Assembly (NCBI GenBank): GCA_963764215.1
Contig: CAVXRS010000006.1
Span: 186,001 to 250,000, forward strand
Length of the DNA: 64,000 nt
DNA from: JAFDWI01 sp963764215
GTDB taxonomy: Bacteria > Actinomycetota > Acidimicrobiia > Acidimicrobiales > Iamiaceae
Reading direction: 5' to 3'
Part shown: one piece after another, positions 14,600 through 23,666 of the stretch
Layout of the letters: every line of letters starts with the position of its first letter
How positions within the stretch are numbered: the first letter of the stretch is position 1
Translations under genes and position numbers: made by a program
Notes under the pieces: generated by a model
What the model saw: only the letters and a program-made list of their open reading frames with translations
What the model was told of the DNA's origin: nothing
The model's database searches: none

Positions 14600-16984
14600 T
14601 CAGTGGTCGCCGGATGTCGCCAGGGCCGACTCGATGACCTCGCCCGACACGGGCGGGGAGAACTGGAAACCCTGTGCCCCGTCGCAACCGAGCACCCGGA
14701 GGAGCTCGAGTTGCTCTTCGGTCTCCACACCCTCGGCGACCGTCGTCAACCCCAGGGCGTGCGCCAGCGCGATGATCGCCGAGATCACCTCCCGATCGTT
14801 CGCCGATCCCACCGAACCGGCCACGAAACTCCGGTCGATCTTGAGCAGATCGACCGGCAGCCGTGTCAGGTAGCTGAGCGACGAATATCCGGTGCCGAAA
14901 TCGTCGATGGCGACTCGGACGCCGAGTTCACGCAGACCGTGCAGCACCTCACTGGTCGCCTCGGGCCCGACCATCAACATGCCTTCGGTGACCTCGAGCA
15001 TCAACCGATCCGGCGCCAGCCCGGTCCGGCGCAACACGTCGCCCACGATCGTCACCAGGTCGGGGTCGGCGAGCTGGCTCGGCGCCAGATTCACGAACAG
15101 GGTCGGTGCCTCGCCCTCTTTGGGTCCCCGCCAGCCGGACGCGGCCTCGCAGGCGGCCTCCAACGCCCAGTTCCCGATCTCGCCCAGAATGCCCGACTCC
15201 TCGGCAACGGTCAGGAAATCGTCGGGTTCCAGCAACCCGCGCGAGGGGTGCTTCCAGCGCAGGAGCGACTCCACTGCGCTCGGCCGCATCGTCGCCACGT
15301 CGACGATCGGTTGGAAGTACATCTCGAACTCGTCACGGTCGATCCCCTGGCGCAACGCCGCTTCCAGCGTGAGCCGCTCGACGGCGGCATGGTGCATCGC
15401 CTCGTCGAAGACCTGCGCGCGGTCCCGTCCCTGGCTCTTCGCGGCGTACATCGCGACATCGGCGTTGCGCAGGAGCGTCTCGGGATCCATCTCACCCGAC
15501 CCGATGACGACCCCCACGCTGACCGACACGTGCACCGCCTCGCTTTCGATCAGCACCCCTCCGGCGACCTCGCGGCGAATCCGGTCAGCGAGCTGTACCG
15601 CCTGATCGTCGTCGGCGAGCGGCGCACACAGCACGACGAATTCATCCCCTCCGAAGCGGGCCACCACGTCGCGGGGACGTACCAGCTCCCCCAGCCGGCG
15701 GGCGACCTCGACGAGGACCCGGTCGCCGGCATGGTGACCGAGGCTGTCGTTCACGACCTTGAACCGATCCAGATCGACGAAGAGCAACGCCAGAGGGTCG
15801 CCCGTTTCACGCGCCGCGGTCACCGCGAGTTGGAGCCGCTCGAGCAGCAGCGTCCGGTTCGGCAGACCCGTCAACGGGTCGTGGGAGGCGAGGTGCTCGA
15901 GCTTGCGATGCGCATTCTGCACCTCGGTCACGTCGTGCAGAGTGCCCACGTGGGCAACGACCAGCCCGTCGGAATCGTGCACCGGACGGGTCCGCAACTC
16001 GACCCAACGGAAGTCTCCGTCCGGACGGACGACCCGCACCCGCTCTTCCAACCCCGACGGCGCCCCCTCCGCCGACCAGACGGCGCGTAGCCGCCGGGCG
16101 TCGGAAGGGTGCAGCACGCCGAAGACGTCGTCGATCTCACCGAGATCCCGACCCGTGAGCTCCACCCATCGTTGGTTGACCAGACCCACCCGCGCCGCGG
16201 CATCGAGCTCGAAGATGGCACTCGGCGACGACGAGGTCAGTGAGCGGAACCGCTCCTCGCTCGCGGTGAGGGCCTCCTGGGCGTCACGCCGATCGGTGAC
16301 GTCCCGACCGTTTCCGAGCAGGCCGCCCACATGGACGTCGTCGAGCAGATTCTGGAGCCAACCGTCGATCCAGCGATAGCTGCCGTCCACGTGACGGGCA
16401 CGGAGCTCGAAGGACCTGGGAGTCTCGGGCGACTCGAGGAGCTTCGCCACCAGGTCGGTCAGAAGATCGTGATCGCCGGCATGGATGATCTCGAGGACCT
16501 GGGTTCCCAACAGGTCGTCGGGCTCCATTCCCAACAGGCGCAGCATCGCCGGGTTCGCGAACCGTACCGTCCCGTCCGGGTCGACCACCATGACGATGTC
16601 CGCCGACTGCTGCACCAGCGCGCTGTACGGGTTCGGATCGCTTCCCTCGTCTTCGCCCAGGGCGCGTCCGGGTCCGTACGGGTGGACCACGAGTTGTCGT
16701 GAGCCGTCGGTGTCGGCGTCGCCGACTTCCCCCGGAACCGTCTCGAGCTTGATCCAGATCGAGCGCTCCTTCTCGTCCAGGAGTCGGAGCGCCACCGCCA
16801 CGGTCCCGTCGACCGGGCCGGTGCCGAGGGCGGCGAGCGCATCGACCAGTCGCTCGCGGTCATTGGGATGGACGAACTCGGACAGGGGATGTCCAGCCGC
16901 GGACCCGACGACCGGGCCCAGGCGCGACGTCCTGGCGCCGGTGACCTCACGGACGATTCCGCAGTCGTCCACCACGATGCTCAT
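14600..16984 (-). CDS. PAS-PAS-PAS-GGDEF-EAL cyclic-di-GMP signalling protein
   Basis: A 794-residue soluble protein. Sensor PAS domains cover about residues 1-360, including SADIVMVVDPDGTVRFANPA and SSSPSAIFELDAAARVGLVN. They are followed by a diguanylate cyclase domain with an intact FGGDEFVVL and an inhibitory RxxD site (RPRD) five residues before it, then a phosphodiesterase domain. In the latter the EAL motif reads ESL (AVESLLRW), but the other metal and catalytic segments are kept: FVNLAPSQL, EVTEGML, DDFGTGYSSLSYL, LLKIDRSF and VAEGVETEEQ. No membrane segment is seen, so the signal is probably cytoplasmic. It may both make and break c-di-GMP. Confidence 0.93.
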   Translation of the reverse strand: MSIVVDDCGIVREVTGARTSRLGPVVGSAAGHPLSEFVHPNDRERLVDALAALGTGPVDGTVAVALRLLDEKERSIWIKLETVPGEVGDADTDGSRQLVVHPYGPGRALGEDEGSDPNPYSALVQQSADIVMVVDPDGTVRFANPAMLRLLGMEPDDLLGTQVLEIIHAGDHDLLTDLVAKLLESPETPRSFELRARHVDGSYRWIDGWLQNLLDDVHVGGLLGNGRDVTDRRDAQEALTASEERFRSLTSSSPSAIFELDAAARVGLVNQRWVELTGRDLGEIDDVFGVLHPSDARRLRAVWSAEGAPSGLEERVRVVRPDGDFRWVELRTRPVHDSDGLVVAHVGTLHDVTEVQNAHRKLEHLASHDPLTGLPNRTLLLERLQLAVTAARETGDPLALLFVDLDRFKVVNDSLGHHAGDRVLVEVARRLGELVRPRDVVARFGGDEFVVLCAPLADDDQAVQLADRIRREVAGGVLIESEAVHVSVSVGVVIGSGEMDPETLLRNADVAMYAAKSQGRDRAQVFDEAMHHAAVERLTLEAALRQGIDRDEFEMYFQPIVDVATMRPSAVESLLRWKHPSRGLLEPDDFLTVAEESGILGEIGNWALEAACEAASGWRGPKEGEAPTLFVNLAPSQLADPDLVTIVGDVLRRTGLAPDRLMLEVTEGMLMVGPEATSEVLHGLRELGVRVAIDDFGTGYSSLSYLTRLPVDLLKIDRSFVAGSVGSANDREVISAIIALAHALGLTTVAEGVETEEQLELLRVLGCDGAQGFQFSPPVSGEVIESALATSGDH

Positions 16985-17157
16985 GGCGTCGGTCAGAGAA
17001 TCCCCTTTGGTCGGGCCGCAGTCGCGCGACCTCCGCCTGGTCCGTCACGCCACTCTAGATCGTGCCGGGGACGTCGTGCTTCCCGGTGTGCGAATGACCG
17101 TCGTGCGCGGCTAGGGTGCGCTGTCCCGCCTCGTACCACCGCGGCGGGCACGCGGAT

Positions 17158-17235
17158 GGTCCCGTGGTGAAGTCTGGAGTTCACGCCGCCCTGTCAAGGC
17201 GGAGGTCGCGGGTTCAAATCCCGTCGGGACCGCCA
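17158..17235 (+). tRNA. tRNA-Asp (anticodon GTC), CCA encoded
   Basis: Acceptor arms GGTCCCG/CGGGACC, D arm GTGA/TCAC, anticodon stem CCGCC/GGCGG with loop CTGTCAA, variable loop AGGTC, T arm GCGGG-TTCAAAT-CCCGT. The discriminator base is G and the CCA end is encoded. All arms pair normally. Confidence 0.95.
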
Positions 17236-17280
17236 GCCGGGTTCGCCCGGTGAATCAGCGGAGGTTCGCCTCCGTCACGA

Positions 17281-17356
17281 GGTCGGGTAGCTCAGTTGGC
17301 AGAGCGCGCGCCTGAAAAGCGCGAGGTCACCGGATCGACGCCGGTCCCGACCACCA
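17281..17356 (+). tRNA. tRNA-Phe (anticodon GAA), CCA encoded, unusual A54
   Basis: Acceptor arms GGTCGGG/CCCGACC, D arm GCTC/GAGC, anticodon stem CGCGC/GCGCG with loop CTGAAAA, variable loop AGGTC, T stem ACCGG/CCGGT, discriminator A and encoded CCA. The T loop reads ATCGACG, so the nearly universal T at position 54 is A. It lies 45 bases after tRNA-Asp and is probably cotranscribed. Confidence 0.93.
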
Positions 17357-17423
17357 TGTTGCATCATTGGGACTCCCGCGCAGCCAGTCCGCTTTGAACG
17401 AGATCCGCGACGACCCACACCGC

Positions 17424-18983
17424 ATGGCGCGGGAGTCCGGCCGGGCTCGGAGAACCGGGGAGTTGCCCAGCGGCTTCAACTGGCCTCGGTGGTTCGTGGT
17501 CGTGGGTCTGGCGCTCGGCCTCCTCGCGGTGTTCTCGGTGCCCCCGTTCCGTGAACCGGACGGGACCACCCAGATGGCCCGATTGGTGCTCATCGACCAC
17601 GGTTATCTGATCCCCCCGTCCCAGAATGCGAACCCCTCCGGTTACCGCGTCGACGGATGCATGCAGACCTACATGCTGGGTGGGTACCTTCGGGTGATGG
17701 TTTCTCCCACGCCACCACACTGGGGTTCCCAGTTCGATCGGTTCCGGTGCGTCCCGGATACGAGCCCGCGTGACTCCGGCCCCCGATGGGGGGCGAACAC
17801 CGAGGTGAATCCTCCGGTGGCCTACCTGCCTCCCTGGATCGGGTACCGCATCGGCCGCGCGCTCGGCGGAGCTGCCTGGGCTTTCTACGGCGCGCGCCTG
17901 GCGCAACTCTTCGCGTTCGTCGCCCTGGTCTGGTTGGCCCTCCGCCTGCTTCCGTGGGGCCGTCCGTACCTGGCTGCCGTGGCGTTGCTGCCGGCGGTGA
18001 TCCACCTCGCGGGATCGGTGTCGGCCGATCCGTTCACGAACGCGTTGGCGTTCGTGATCGTTGCGGCGACCCTGCACTTCATCGACCGCGCCCGGCGCGG
18101 TGGACGGCCGGCTTCGACCCTGGAGCTGTGCGCGTACGGAGTCGCGCTCGTTGCGTTCTCCCTCACCAAGACCGCGGTCATTCCCATACTGGGGGTCGCC
18201 GTGCTCATTCCGAGTGCCGCGTTCGGATCATTGCGGCGGCGGATCGCCGTGATCGGACCGCTGCTCGTCGTTTCGCTGGGACTTGCCGCGGCATGGGCGT
18301 TCGGGGTCGTGTCGCGGATCACCGTTTCCATCTTCCCCCACGCCAACAGCAAGCTCGGAGCCCAGTGGATCCGCGCCCATCCGTGGGATTTCGCACTGTC
18401 GGTGCTCCGCGCGTGGAGCGATCCCACCGAGGTCCGCCACGTCGCGAGCGAGATCATCACCGTCGTCACCCCGGACAAGCTGGTCGCCACCCCACCGGTC
18501 CTCCTGGTGGTCGGCGTGGTCGCCGTCCCCTTCGTGATCCGGCTGGCGAACCCCTCACCCGGGTGGCTCCGCGCCATCGGCGCACGACTGCACCGAACCG
18601 GCCGGCACGAACCCACCGAGATCGCGACGAGCCCGGATCAGACGGCCGAGCCGAGCCCGGCGCCGGAACGATTCTCGAGGACCCGGACCGCTCGAATGTG
18701 TCACGTCGAGATCGTCGTGACGATCGCGATCCTCGCCGTGGGATTCGCCCTGATCGAAGTGGGCTCGGCCATTTCCGCAGTGCCACCGGGGGCGCGAGAG
18801 GCCAAATGGGTGCAGGCGCGGTACTTCGTCCCGTACCTTCCCCTGCTGCTCTTCGGCGTTCCACGACCGCGACCGGCGACGCGCCGCTACAACTTCTGGA
18901 CCGGCATCACTCCCATCTCGGTTCTTCTCGGCGCGAACCTGTGGTTGGTCGCGGTGAATCTGCAAAGGTTCTGGACCTGGTGA
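17424..18983 (+). CDS. DUF2142-family multispanning membrane protein
   Basis: About 519 residues with roughly ten hydrophobic segments, starting WFVVVGLALGLLAVF. The conserved luminal segment PPFREPDGTTQMARL after the first helix and the late AKWVQARYFVPYLPLLLFG are the marks of DUF2142, a family related to GT-C glycosyltransferases that is often found in cell-surface polysaccharide loci. I chose ATG 17424, which leaves a short basic N-terminus; an in-frame TTG at 17367 lies only 10 bases after tRNA-Phe. No other glycan gene is adjacent. It converges on the LigD-like gene. Confidence 0.8.
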   Translation: MARESGRARRTGELPSGFNWPRWFVVVGLALGLLAVFSVPPFREPDGTTQMARLVLIDHGYLIPPSQNANPSGYRVDGCMQTYMLGGYLRVMVSPTPPHWGSQFDRFRCVPDTSPRDSGPRWGANTEVNPPVAYLPPWIGYRIGRALGGAAWAFYGARLAQLFAFVALVWLALRLLPWGRPYLAAVALLPAVIHLAGSVSADPFTNALAFVIVAATLHFIDRARRGGRPASTLELCAYGVALVAFSLTKTAVIPILGVAVLIPSAAFGSLRRRIAVIGPLLVVSLGLAAAWAFGVVSRITVSIFPHANSKLGAQWIRAHPWDFALSVLRAWSDPTEVRHVASEIITVVTPDKLVATPPVLLVVGVVAVPFVIRLANPSPGWLRAIGARLHRTGRHEPTEIATSPDQTAEPSPAPERFSRTRTARMCHVEIVVTIAILAVGFALIEVGSAISAVPPGAREAKWVQARYFVPYLPLLLFGVPRPRPATRRYNFWTGITPISVLLGANLWLVAVNLQRFWTW

Positions 18984-19039
18984 TTCCCGGCTCTTCGGGC
19001 ACCGACCTCGCGTCCTCGCCCGGCGGCCGCGCAGTGTCT

Positions 19040-19141
19040 GCCTTGAAGCTCGGGCGACGGCGAAGCCGTCTGCTCGCTTCGCCTGCGGCACCCGGCTGTC
19101 ATCGACCAGCTGCTCCGCCTGGCGGCTCCGCAACAGCAAAG
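19040..19141 (-). repeat. Post-stop repeat, copy E
   Basis: Read on the minus strand, it begins right after the TGA of the LigD-like gene. The core AGCCGCCAGGCGGAGCAGC (plus strand about 19107-19126) is identical to copy C. The second hairpin is GACGGC-GAA-GCCGTC (19056-19070), a different sequence in the same place. It fills the gap between two convergent genes. Confidence 0.8.
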
Positions 19142-19142
19142 T

Positions 19143-20153
19143 TCAGGAGCGGATGATGCGCCACCAGTCCGTCGGGCCTCCCGCACCGTAGGGCGACCCT
19201 CGGCGTTTGGCCACGAGCTGGTCCATGCCGAGGTCGCGGACGGCGGTGAGCGCCGACGACCGTGCCGTGTCCTCCCAGTACGGAGAGGTCAACCAGTGCC
19301 GGCCTCCGGGGCCCAGCTGCTTCAACAGATCGCGCCGATGCCAGAGCGGATTCTCACGCAGGGCCAACCCATCGAGGTGGAGCAGGTCGAACGCGACGAA
19401 GACCACCGGATCGTCGGTTTCCGCCCCGTCCAGTCTCTTGTGCAACGCGGCCATGTCGGGGTGTCGTGCCGCATCGAAAACCGTGACGACCCCGTCGACG
19501 ACGAGTTGCTCCGCGGCCACGGCATCATCTTGTCGCATCAGCTCGGGTACCAGCCCGGACAGGTCCTCCCCGCTCCCGTCTCGGACCACCGTTTGACCGC
19601 CACGCACCACGTACCAGGCACGCCGTCCCGGCCAGTGTGGTTCGTAGGACCAGTCGACGCCGTCCGTCGGCGGTTCATCGATCGCCAAGGCGTGCCGACC
19701 GGGCTCGTCGACCGAACGCCGGGGCGTAGCAGGGTCACCGGCACTTCTCAGCTCGTACTGTCGCCCGCCCGCGGCGTCGATCGTGAATTCGCCGTGCACC
19801 GATGCACCGAAGAGTCGGATCCGGATACGGCCGTCGGTCCATTCGACCACCTCGTGCGTGCCACGATCCGCGATGACGATCGAATCGACATCGGTCGAAG
19901 AGTCGGGATTCGGGCCTTCGTAGTCGGCCGCCTCGAGTGGCAGATCCTCGTCCCGTTCGATGAAGCGTGGTTCGGTGTGCCTGGCGGGCATTCCCCGACC
20001 GACCTGCCAGGTCACGAGTCGCCCGTCGTGCTCGATGCCCAGCAACCAACGAGAGGCCGCGCCGCTCTTGAGCTCATGGAGAACGAACACCCCTTCGCGG
20101 CTTCGGGTGTCGCCGTTGGATCCCCACTGCTCGGTGGCTTTCTCGGATGTCAC
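19143..20153 (-). CDS. LigD-like protein with degenerate phosphoesterase and ligase domains
   Basis: A 336-residue protein. The N-terminal part (about 15-130) matches the LigD 3'-phosphoesterase fold (GVFVLHELKSGAASRWLLG, HDGRLVTWQVGRGMP), but the His-His-Asp metal residues of active enzymes (HxA..LHYD) are replaced. The C-terminal part matches an ATP-dependent ligase nucleotidyltransferase: motif III FVAFDLLHLDG and motif IV LVAKRRGSPYGAG are kept. The motif I lysine of KxDG is lost (EPHWPGRR) and motif V is truncated. The GTG at 20151-20153 has GAGGAGG 6 bases upstream. It is probably a non-catalytic scaffold or regulator of end joining; that is inference. Confidence 0.75.
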   Translation of the reverse strand: MTSEKATEQWGSNGDTRSREGVFVLHELKSGAASRWLLGIEHDGRLVTWQVGRGMPARHTEPRFIERDEDLPLEAADYEGPNPDSSTDVDSIVIADRGTHEVVEWTDGRIRIRLFGASVHGEFTIDAAGGRQYELRSAGDPATPRRSVDEPGRHALAIDEPPTDGVDWSYEPHWPGRRAWYVVRGGQTVVRDGSGEDLSGLVPELMRQDDAVAAEQLVVDGVVTVFDAARHPDMAALHKRLDGAETDDPVVFVAFDLLHLDGLALRENPLWHRRDLLKQLGPGGRHWLTSPYWEDTARSSALTAVRDLGMDQLVAKRRGSPYGAGGPTDWWRIIRS

Positions 20154-20176
20154 GTCAGACCTCCTCGTCGACAGGC

Positions 20177-20200
20177 TTCCCGGTCCCCAGGTTCTCAAAC
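20177..20200 (-). promoter_or_regulatory. Candidate SigB/SigF-type promoter for the LigD-like gene
   Basis: On the minus strand GTTT, 15 bases, then GGGAA, 24 bases before the GTG start. This is one mismatch from the GTTT-N-GGGTA consensus of actinobacterial SigB/SigF factors. A factor of this family is encoded at 42528-43355. Confidence 0.4.
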
Positions 20201-20280
20201 GGTGATCGGAACGTTCCGGCGCGGCGCGCACGCCGCGGACGCCGATGATTGACCGAGCTGCTCCCGGGAAGGGACAAGGC

Positions 20281-20496
20281 ATGGCCTCGTCGTTGCGTCA
20301 ATGGTTCCACCGTGTCCGTCGCTCTCTCGGCTGGATCACCGACGACCGGCAGCTCGAACGGGCCGCGGATGCGGATCAGGCCGAACAGGAACTCGAGGAC
20401 GCCCTCGAATCGGTCGACGTCGAGGCTCCCGAGAGCAGCGATCCAGCTGGGGATGCGCGGCCGCATCCCGGACCCCACGGCGGTCGGGATTCTTGA
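20281..20496 (+). CDS. Small hypothetical protein, weakly CsbD-like
   Basis: A 71-residue, highly charged soluble protein. The segment GWITDDRQLERAADADQAEQ recalls the CsbD stress-protein pattern (a helix, a TDD turn, then an acidic helix with AxQAE), but the match is short. The ATG at 20281 is preceded by GGGAAGGGAC at suitable ribosome-binding distance. It lies divergent from the LigD-like gene and just before the cytochrome bc1 operon. Function unknown. Confidence 0.5.
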   Translation: MASSLRQWFHRVRRSLGWITDDRQLERAADADQAEQELEDALESVDVEAPESSDPAGDARPHPGPHGGRDS

Positions 20497-20521
20497 ACGA
20501 CGGGCCGGCGAGCGGTGATGT

Positions 20522-21295
20522 GTGGGCGACCGGGGTTCGGGAAGTGAACGGTCCGTGCACCGCCTGACGATCATCGGCCTGCTGGTCGCTGCCGTGGGAC
20601 TGGCGACGGCGATCACCTCGTTGCGCGCTGACGCGGGCACCGCCCCGGCTCGTCACGCCGAGGGTCGGACGATCTGGCTCCGTGACTGTTCGGTCTGTCA
20701 CGGGGCCGACGGCAGTGGCGGACACGGTGGGCCCGACATCCGCGACAGCGGCGCCGCATCCGTGGACTTCATGGTGACCACCGGGCGCATGCCGTTGCCG
20801 TCCCAACACGCCAAAATGATCCGCCGCACCTCGCCGTACTCTTCGTCCCAGCAGCGGGCACTCGTCGACTACGTCTCCACGCTGGTGACCGGACCGGAAA
20901 TCCCCCACGTCCGCACGAGCGCCTCGGCTCTCGGAGCAGGCGGATCAGCGTTCCGGCAGAACTGCGCGACGTGTCACCAGACCGCGGGCAGCGGCGGGGC
21001 GCTCGCATTGGGCTACAACGCCCCTTCACTCGCCCAGGCGACACCGACCCAGGTCGTCGAGGCGATGCGCACCGGTCCGGGCGCCATGCCGGTGTTCGGC
21101 CCGCAATCGCTGTCTCCCAAACAGGCCGACGCCATCGCGACCTACGTCCAGACGTTGCGACATCCCGCCGACCCGGGAGGCACCGATCTGGGACACCTCG
21201 GTCCCGTGCCCGAAGGCCTCATCGCCTGGGTCTTCGGTCTCGGAGCGATGATCCTCATCACCCGGTTGTTGGGACGCCGGCGCGCCTCGCGATGA
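20522..21295 (+). CDS. qcrC: Dihaem cytochrome c subunit of the bc1 complex
   Basis: A 257-residue protein with an N-terminal membrane or signal segment (LTIIGLLVAAVGLATAITSL), two cytochrome c domains each with CxxCH (CSVCHGADGSGG near residue 60 and CATCHQTAGSGG near 150), and a C-terminal anchor (GLIAWVFGLGAMILITRLLG). This is the architecture of actinobacterial QcrC, which replaces soluble cytochrome c by carrying electrons from the Rieske protein to the oxidase. It heads the order qcrC-qcrA-qcrB. The GTG 20522 start is tentative; a later GTG just before the first helix is also possible. Confidence 0.9.
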   Translation: MGDRGSGSERSVHRLTIIGLLVAAVGLATAITSLRADAGTAPARHAEGRTIWLRDCSVCHGADGSGGHGGPDIRDSGAASVDFMVTTGRMPLPSQHAKMIRRTSPYSSSQQRALVDYVSTLVTGPEIPHVRTSASALGAGGSAFRQNCATCHQTAGSGGALALGYNAPSLAQATPTQVVEAMRTGPGAMPVFGPQSLSPKQADAIATYVQTLRHPADPGGTDLGHLGPVPEGLIAWVFGLGAMILITRLLGRRRASR

Positions 21296-21401
21296 CCGTC
21301 TCGGTGAAGATGCCGCCCGGTCGCCGGGCACGGCAACGGGGTTTGACCCGTACGCGGAGGGGAAGTGGCTTCCACGTCACCCGGCGCCGAGAGATCAACG
21401 T

Positions 21402-22271
21402 ATGAGTCCTGAGAATGGTCCCGAAGGTCGCAACTCGACGATGGAGTACGTCGTCGCCCTGTGCTTCGCCGTGGCGTCTCTGGGCGCGATCGGATTCGGG
21501 GTCAGCTACTCGATGAGTGCGGGGATCCAGCTCGAAGGCATCGCGGCCGCGGTGGCGCTGGGTGCGTTCGCGCTCGGCCTCGGGGTGTGGGCGAACACCA
21601 CCTTGGAACGGAGCGAGGTGTCCGAGCCGCGTGAACCCCTCGCCTCGACGCGCGAGGAACGCCTCGACGTGGTCGCCGGATTCGAACGCGGTGAGCAGCG
21701 GGTCGAGCGACGACGCCTGCTCGCGGCGCTCGCCGGAACTTCGATTCTCGCAACGGGAATTGCCGCGCTCTTCCCGCTCCGGTCCCTGGGACCACGGCCG
21801 GGTGGCTCCCTCAGCCGCACTGCGTGGCGACGCGGGATCCGCTTGATCGACGATCAGGGAAATCCGGTGCGGTCCGACAGCCTCGACGTGGGTACGGCGC
21901 TGACCGTCTACCCGGAGGGAACGACCGACAGTGCCGGGCGGGCCGCGGCGCAATCGGTGCTCATCAAGCTCGGTAAGAACGCCGCGCAGACGGCGTCGCA
22001 CCACGACGAGAAGCTCGTCGACGACTGTGTCGTCTACTCCCGGGTGTGCACCCATGCGGGCTGTCCGGTCGGCGTCTATCAACCCGATCTCGAGCGCCTC
22101 ATGTGCCCGTGTCACCAGTCACTGTTCGATGTCGTCGACCATGCCAAGCCCGTGTTCGGTCCTGCGTCGCGACCGCTGCCACAACTACCGCTGATGCGTG
22201 ACGCCGAGGGCAATCTCGTGGCCGGTGGAGACTTCGACCAGCCGATCGGTCCCGGATACTGGAACCGTTGA
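21402..22271 (+). CDS. qcrA: Rieske iron-sulfur subunit of the bc1 complex
   Basis: A 289-residue protein with three N-terminal membrane segments, as in actinobacterial QcrA rather than the single helix of mitochondrial Rieske proteins. The 2Fe-2S site is complete: CTHAGCPVG and CPCHQSLFD. It takes electrons from menaquinol and passes them to QcrC. ATG 21402 follows the qcrC stop by about 107 bases with no better gene between. Its stop overlaps the qcrB start as TGATG, so the two are coupled. Confidence 0.93.
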   Translation: MSPENGPEGRNSTMEYVVALCFAVASLGAIGFGVSYSMSAGIQLEGIAAAVALGAFALGLGVWANTTLERSEVSEPREPLASTREERLDVVAGFERGEQRVERRRLLAALAGTSILATGIAALFPLRSLGPRPGGSLSRTAWRRGIRLIDDQGNPVRSDSLDVGTALTVYPEGTTDSAGRAAAQSVLIKLGKNAAQTASHHDEKLVDDCVVYSRVCTHAGCPVGVYQPDLERLMCPCHQSLFDVVDHAKPVFGPASRPLPQLPLMRDAEGNLVAGGDFDQPIGPGYWNR

Positions 22272-23665
22272 TGGCTACACGGCGCAGGCGACATCCGCTC
22301 TCCCTCCGCCTCGTCAAGGGCATCGACGACCGCGTCGGGGCTGCCAGCTTCACCTCCAAGGCGCTGGGCAAGGTCTTTCCGGATCACTTCTCCTTCCTGT
22401 TCGGCGAGCTGGTGCTCTACAGCTTCATCGTGTTGGTGATCACCGGCGTCTACCTGACGCTGTTCTTCGACCCGAGTTCCCATGACGTCGTCTACCACGG
22501 CTCCTACGCCCCGTTGCACGGTCAGCGCATGAGCGCCGCGTACGCCTCATCGGTGAAGCTGAGCTTCGACGTGCGTGCCGGCCTGCTGATCCGCCAGGTG
22601 CACCATTGGGCCGCGTTGGTGTTCCTGGCCGCGATCGTCGCCCACATCGCGCGGTTGTTCTTCACCGGCGCGTTTCGCAAACCCCGAGATCTCAACTGGT
22701 ACCTGGGCTCGACCCTGCTCCTGCTGGGGATCGCGAACGGCTTCGCCGGCTACTCGCTCCTCGATGACCTGCTCTCGGGAACCGGACTTCGAATCATGTG
22801 GTCGATGATCCTTTCGATCCCCTTCATCGGGCCCAGCCTCGCGTTCTTCCTGTTCGGCGGTGCGTTCCCGGGACATGCGATCATCTCGCGGCTCTACATC
22901 CTGCACGTGCTCATCGTTCCGGCGTTGATCGCCGCGATCATCGGCGCCCATCTCGGGATCGTGTGGCGTCAGAAGCACACCCAGTTCCGGGGCCCCGGGC
23001 GCCGCGAGGACAACGTCGTGGGAAGTCGGCTGTGGCCCGCGTACGCGGCGCGGGCGATCGCGCTGTTCTTCGGGGTCGCCACCGTGCTGGTGCTGTTGGG
23101 CGCGTTCGTCCAGATCAACCCGATCTGGCTGTACGGTCCCTATGACCCGACCGCGGCGACCACGGCTGCACAGCCCGACTGGTACATGGGGTGGCTCGAG
23201 GGTGCGCTCCGCCTGATGCCCGCGGGTCATGCGGTCATCTTCGGTGTCACGCTCCCCAACCCGTTGCTTCCCGGGGTCGTGCTGCCGGCGGTGAGCTTTC
23301 TCCTGCTGTACCTATGGCCGGTCATCGAACGGCGGATCACCGGCGACCGTGCTTCGCACAATCTCCTGGACCGACCACGCGACCGCCCCTGGCGCACCGG
23401 GCTCGGTTGGGGCGTGTTCACCTTCTACACGGTGCTCTTCGTCGCCGGTGGCGACGATGTGCTTGCGGCCCGGATGGGGATCTCGGTCGACGCGATGGTG
23501 ATCGCCCTGCGCATCACGCTCCTGGTTCTGCCTTTGCTGGTCGGTTTCGGAGTCACCAAGTGGTGTCGGGATCTGCGCGAGGCCGACCCGCCACCCGATC
23601 CGGAGACCGATGCCGAGGAGCTCCGCTCGGCGGTGACCGCTACCTCCGGTGACGATGCGGCTTGA
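22271..23665 (+). CDS. qcrB: Cytochrome b subunit of the bc1 complex
   Basis: A 464-residue polytopic protein with eight or more membrane segments. Haem-ligand histidines are visible in VHHWAALVFLAAIVAHIARL and LYILHVLIVPALIAAIIGAH, and the quinol-site helix region is PDWYMGWLEGALRLMP, the position of the PEWY-type motif. It oxidises menaquinol and moves electrons across the membrane. It is shorter than many actinobacterial QcrB proteins, mainly at the C-terminus. ATG 22271 overlaps the qcrA stop. The gene ends facing the aquaporin gene across a pair of hairpins. Confidence 0.93.
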   Translation: MATRRRRHPLSLRLVKGIDDRVGAASFTSKALGKVFPDHFSFLFGELVLYSFIVLVITGVYLTLFFDPSSHDVVYHGSYAPLHGQRMSAAYASSVKLSFDVRAGLLIRQVHHWAALVFLAAIVAHIARLFFTGAFRKPRDLNWYLGSTLLLLGIANGFAGYSLLDDLLSGTGLRIMWSMILSIPFIGPSLAFFLFGGAFPGHAIISRLYILHVLIVPALIAAIIGAHLGIVWRQKHTQFRGPGRREDNVVGSRLWPAYAARAIALFFGVATVLVLLGAFVQINPIWLYGPYDPTAATTAAQPDWYMGWLEGALRLMPAGHAVIFGVTLPNPLLPGVVLPAVSFLLLYLWPVIERRITGDRASHNLLDRPRDRPWRTGLGWGVFTFYTVLFVAGGDDVLAARMGISVDAMVIALRITLLVLPLLVGFGVTKWCRDLREADPPPDPETDAEELRSAVTATSGDDAA

Positions 23666-23666
23666 G

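Noticed and set aside
14600..15500. Loss of phosphodiesterase activity because EAL reads ESL
   Set aside because: The glutamate is kept and the other metal-binding segments are intact, so a loss cannot be claimed from this change alone.
17158..17356. tRNA pair as an integration site of a mobile element
   Set aside because: Both tRNAs are complete, and no integrase, direct tRNA 3' repeat or foreign-looking gene follows them.
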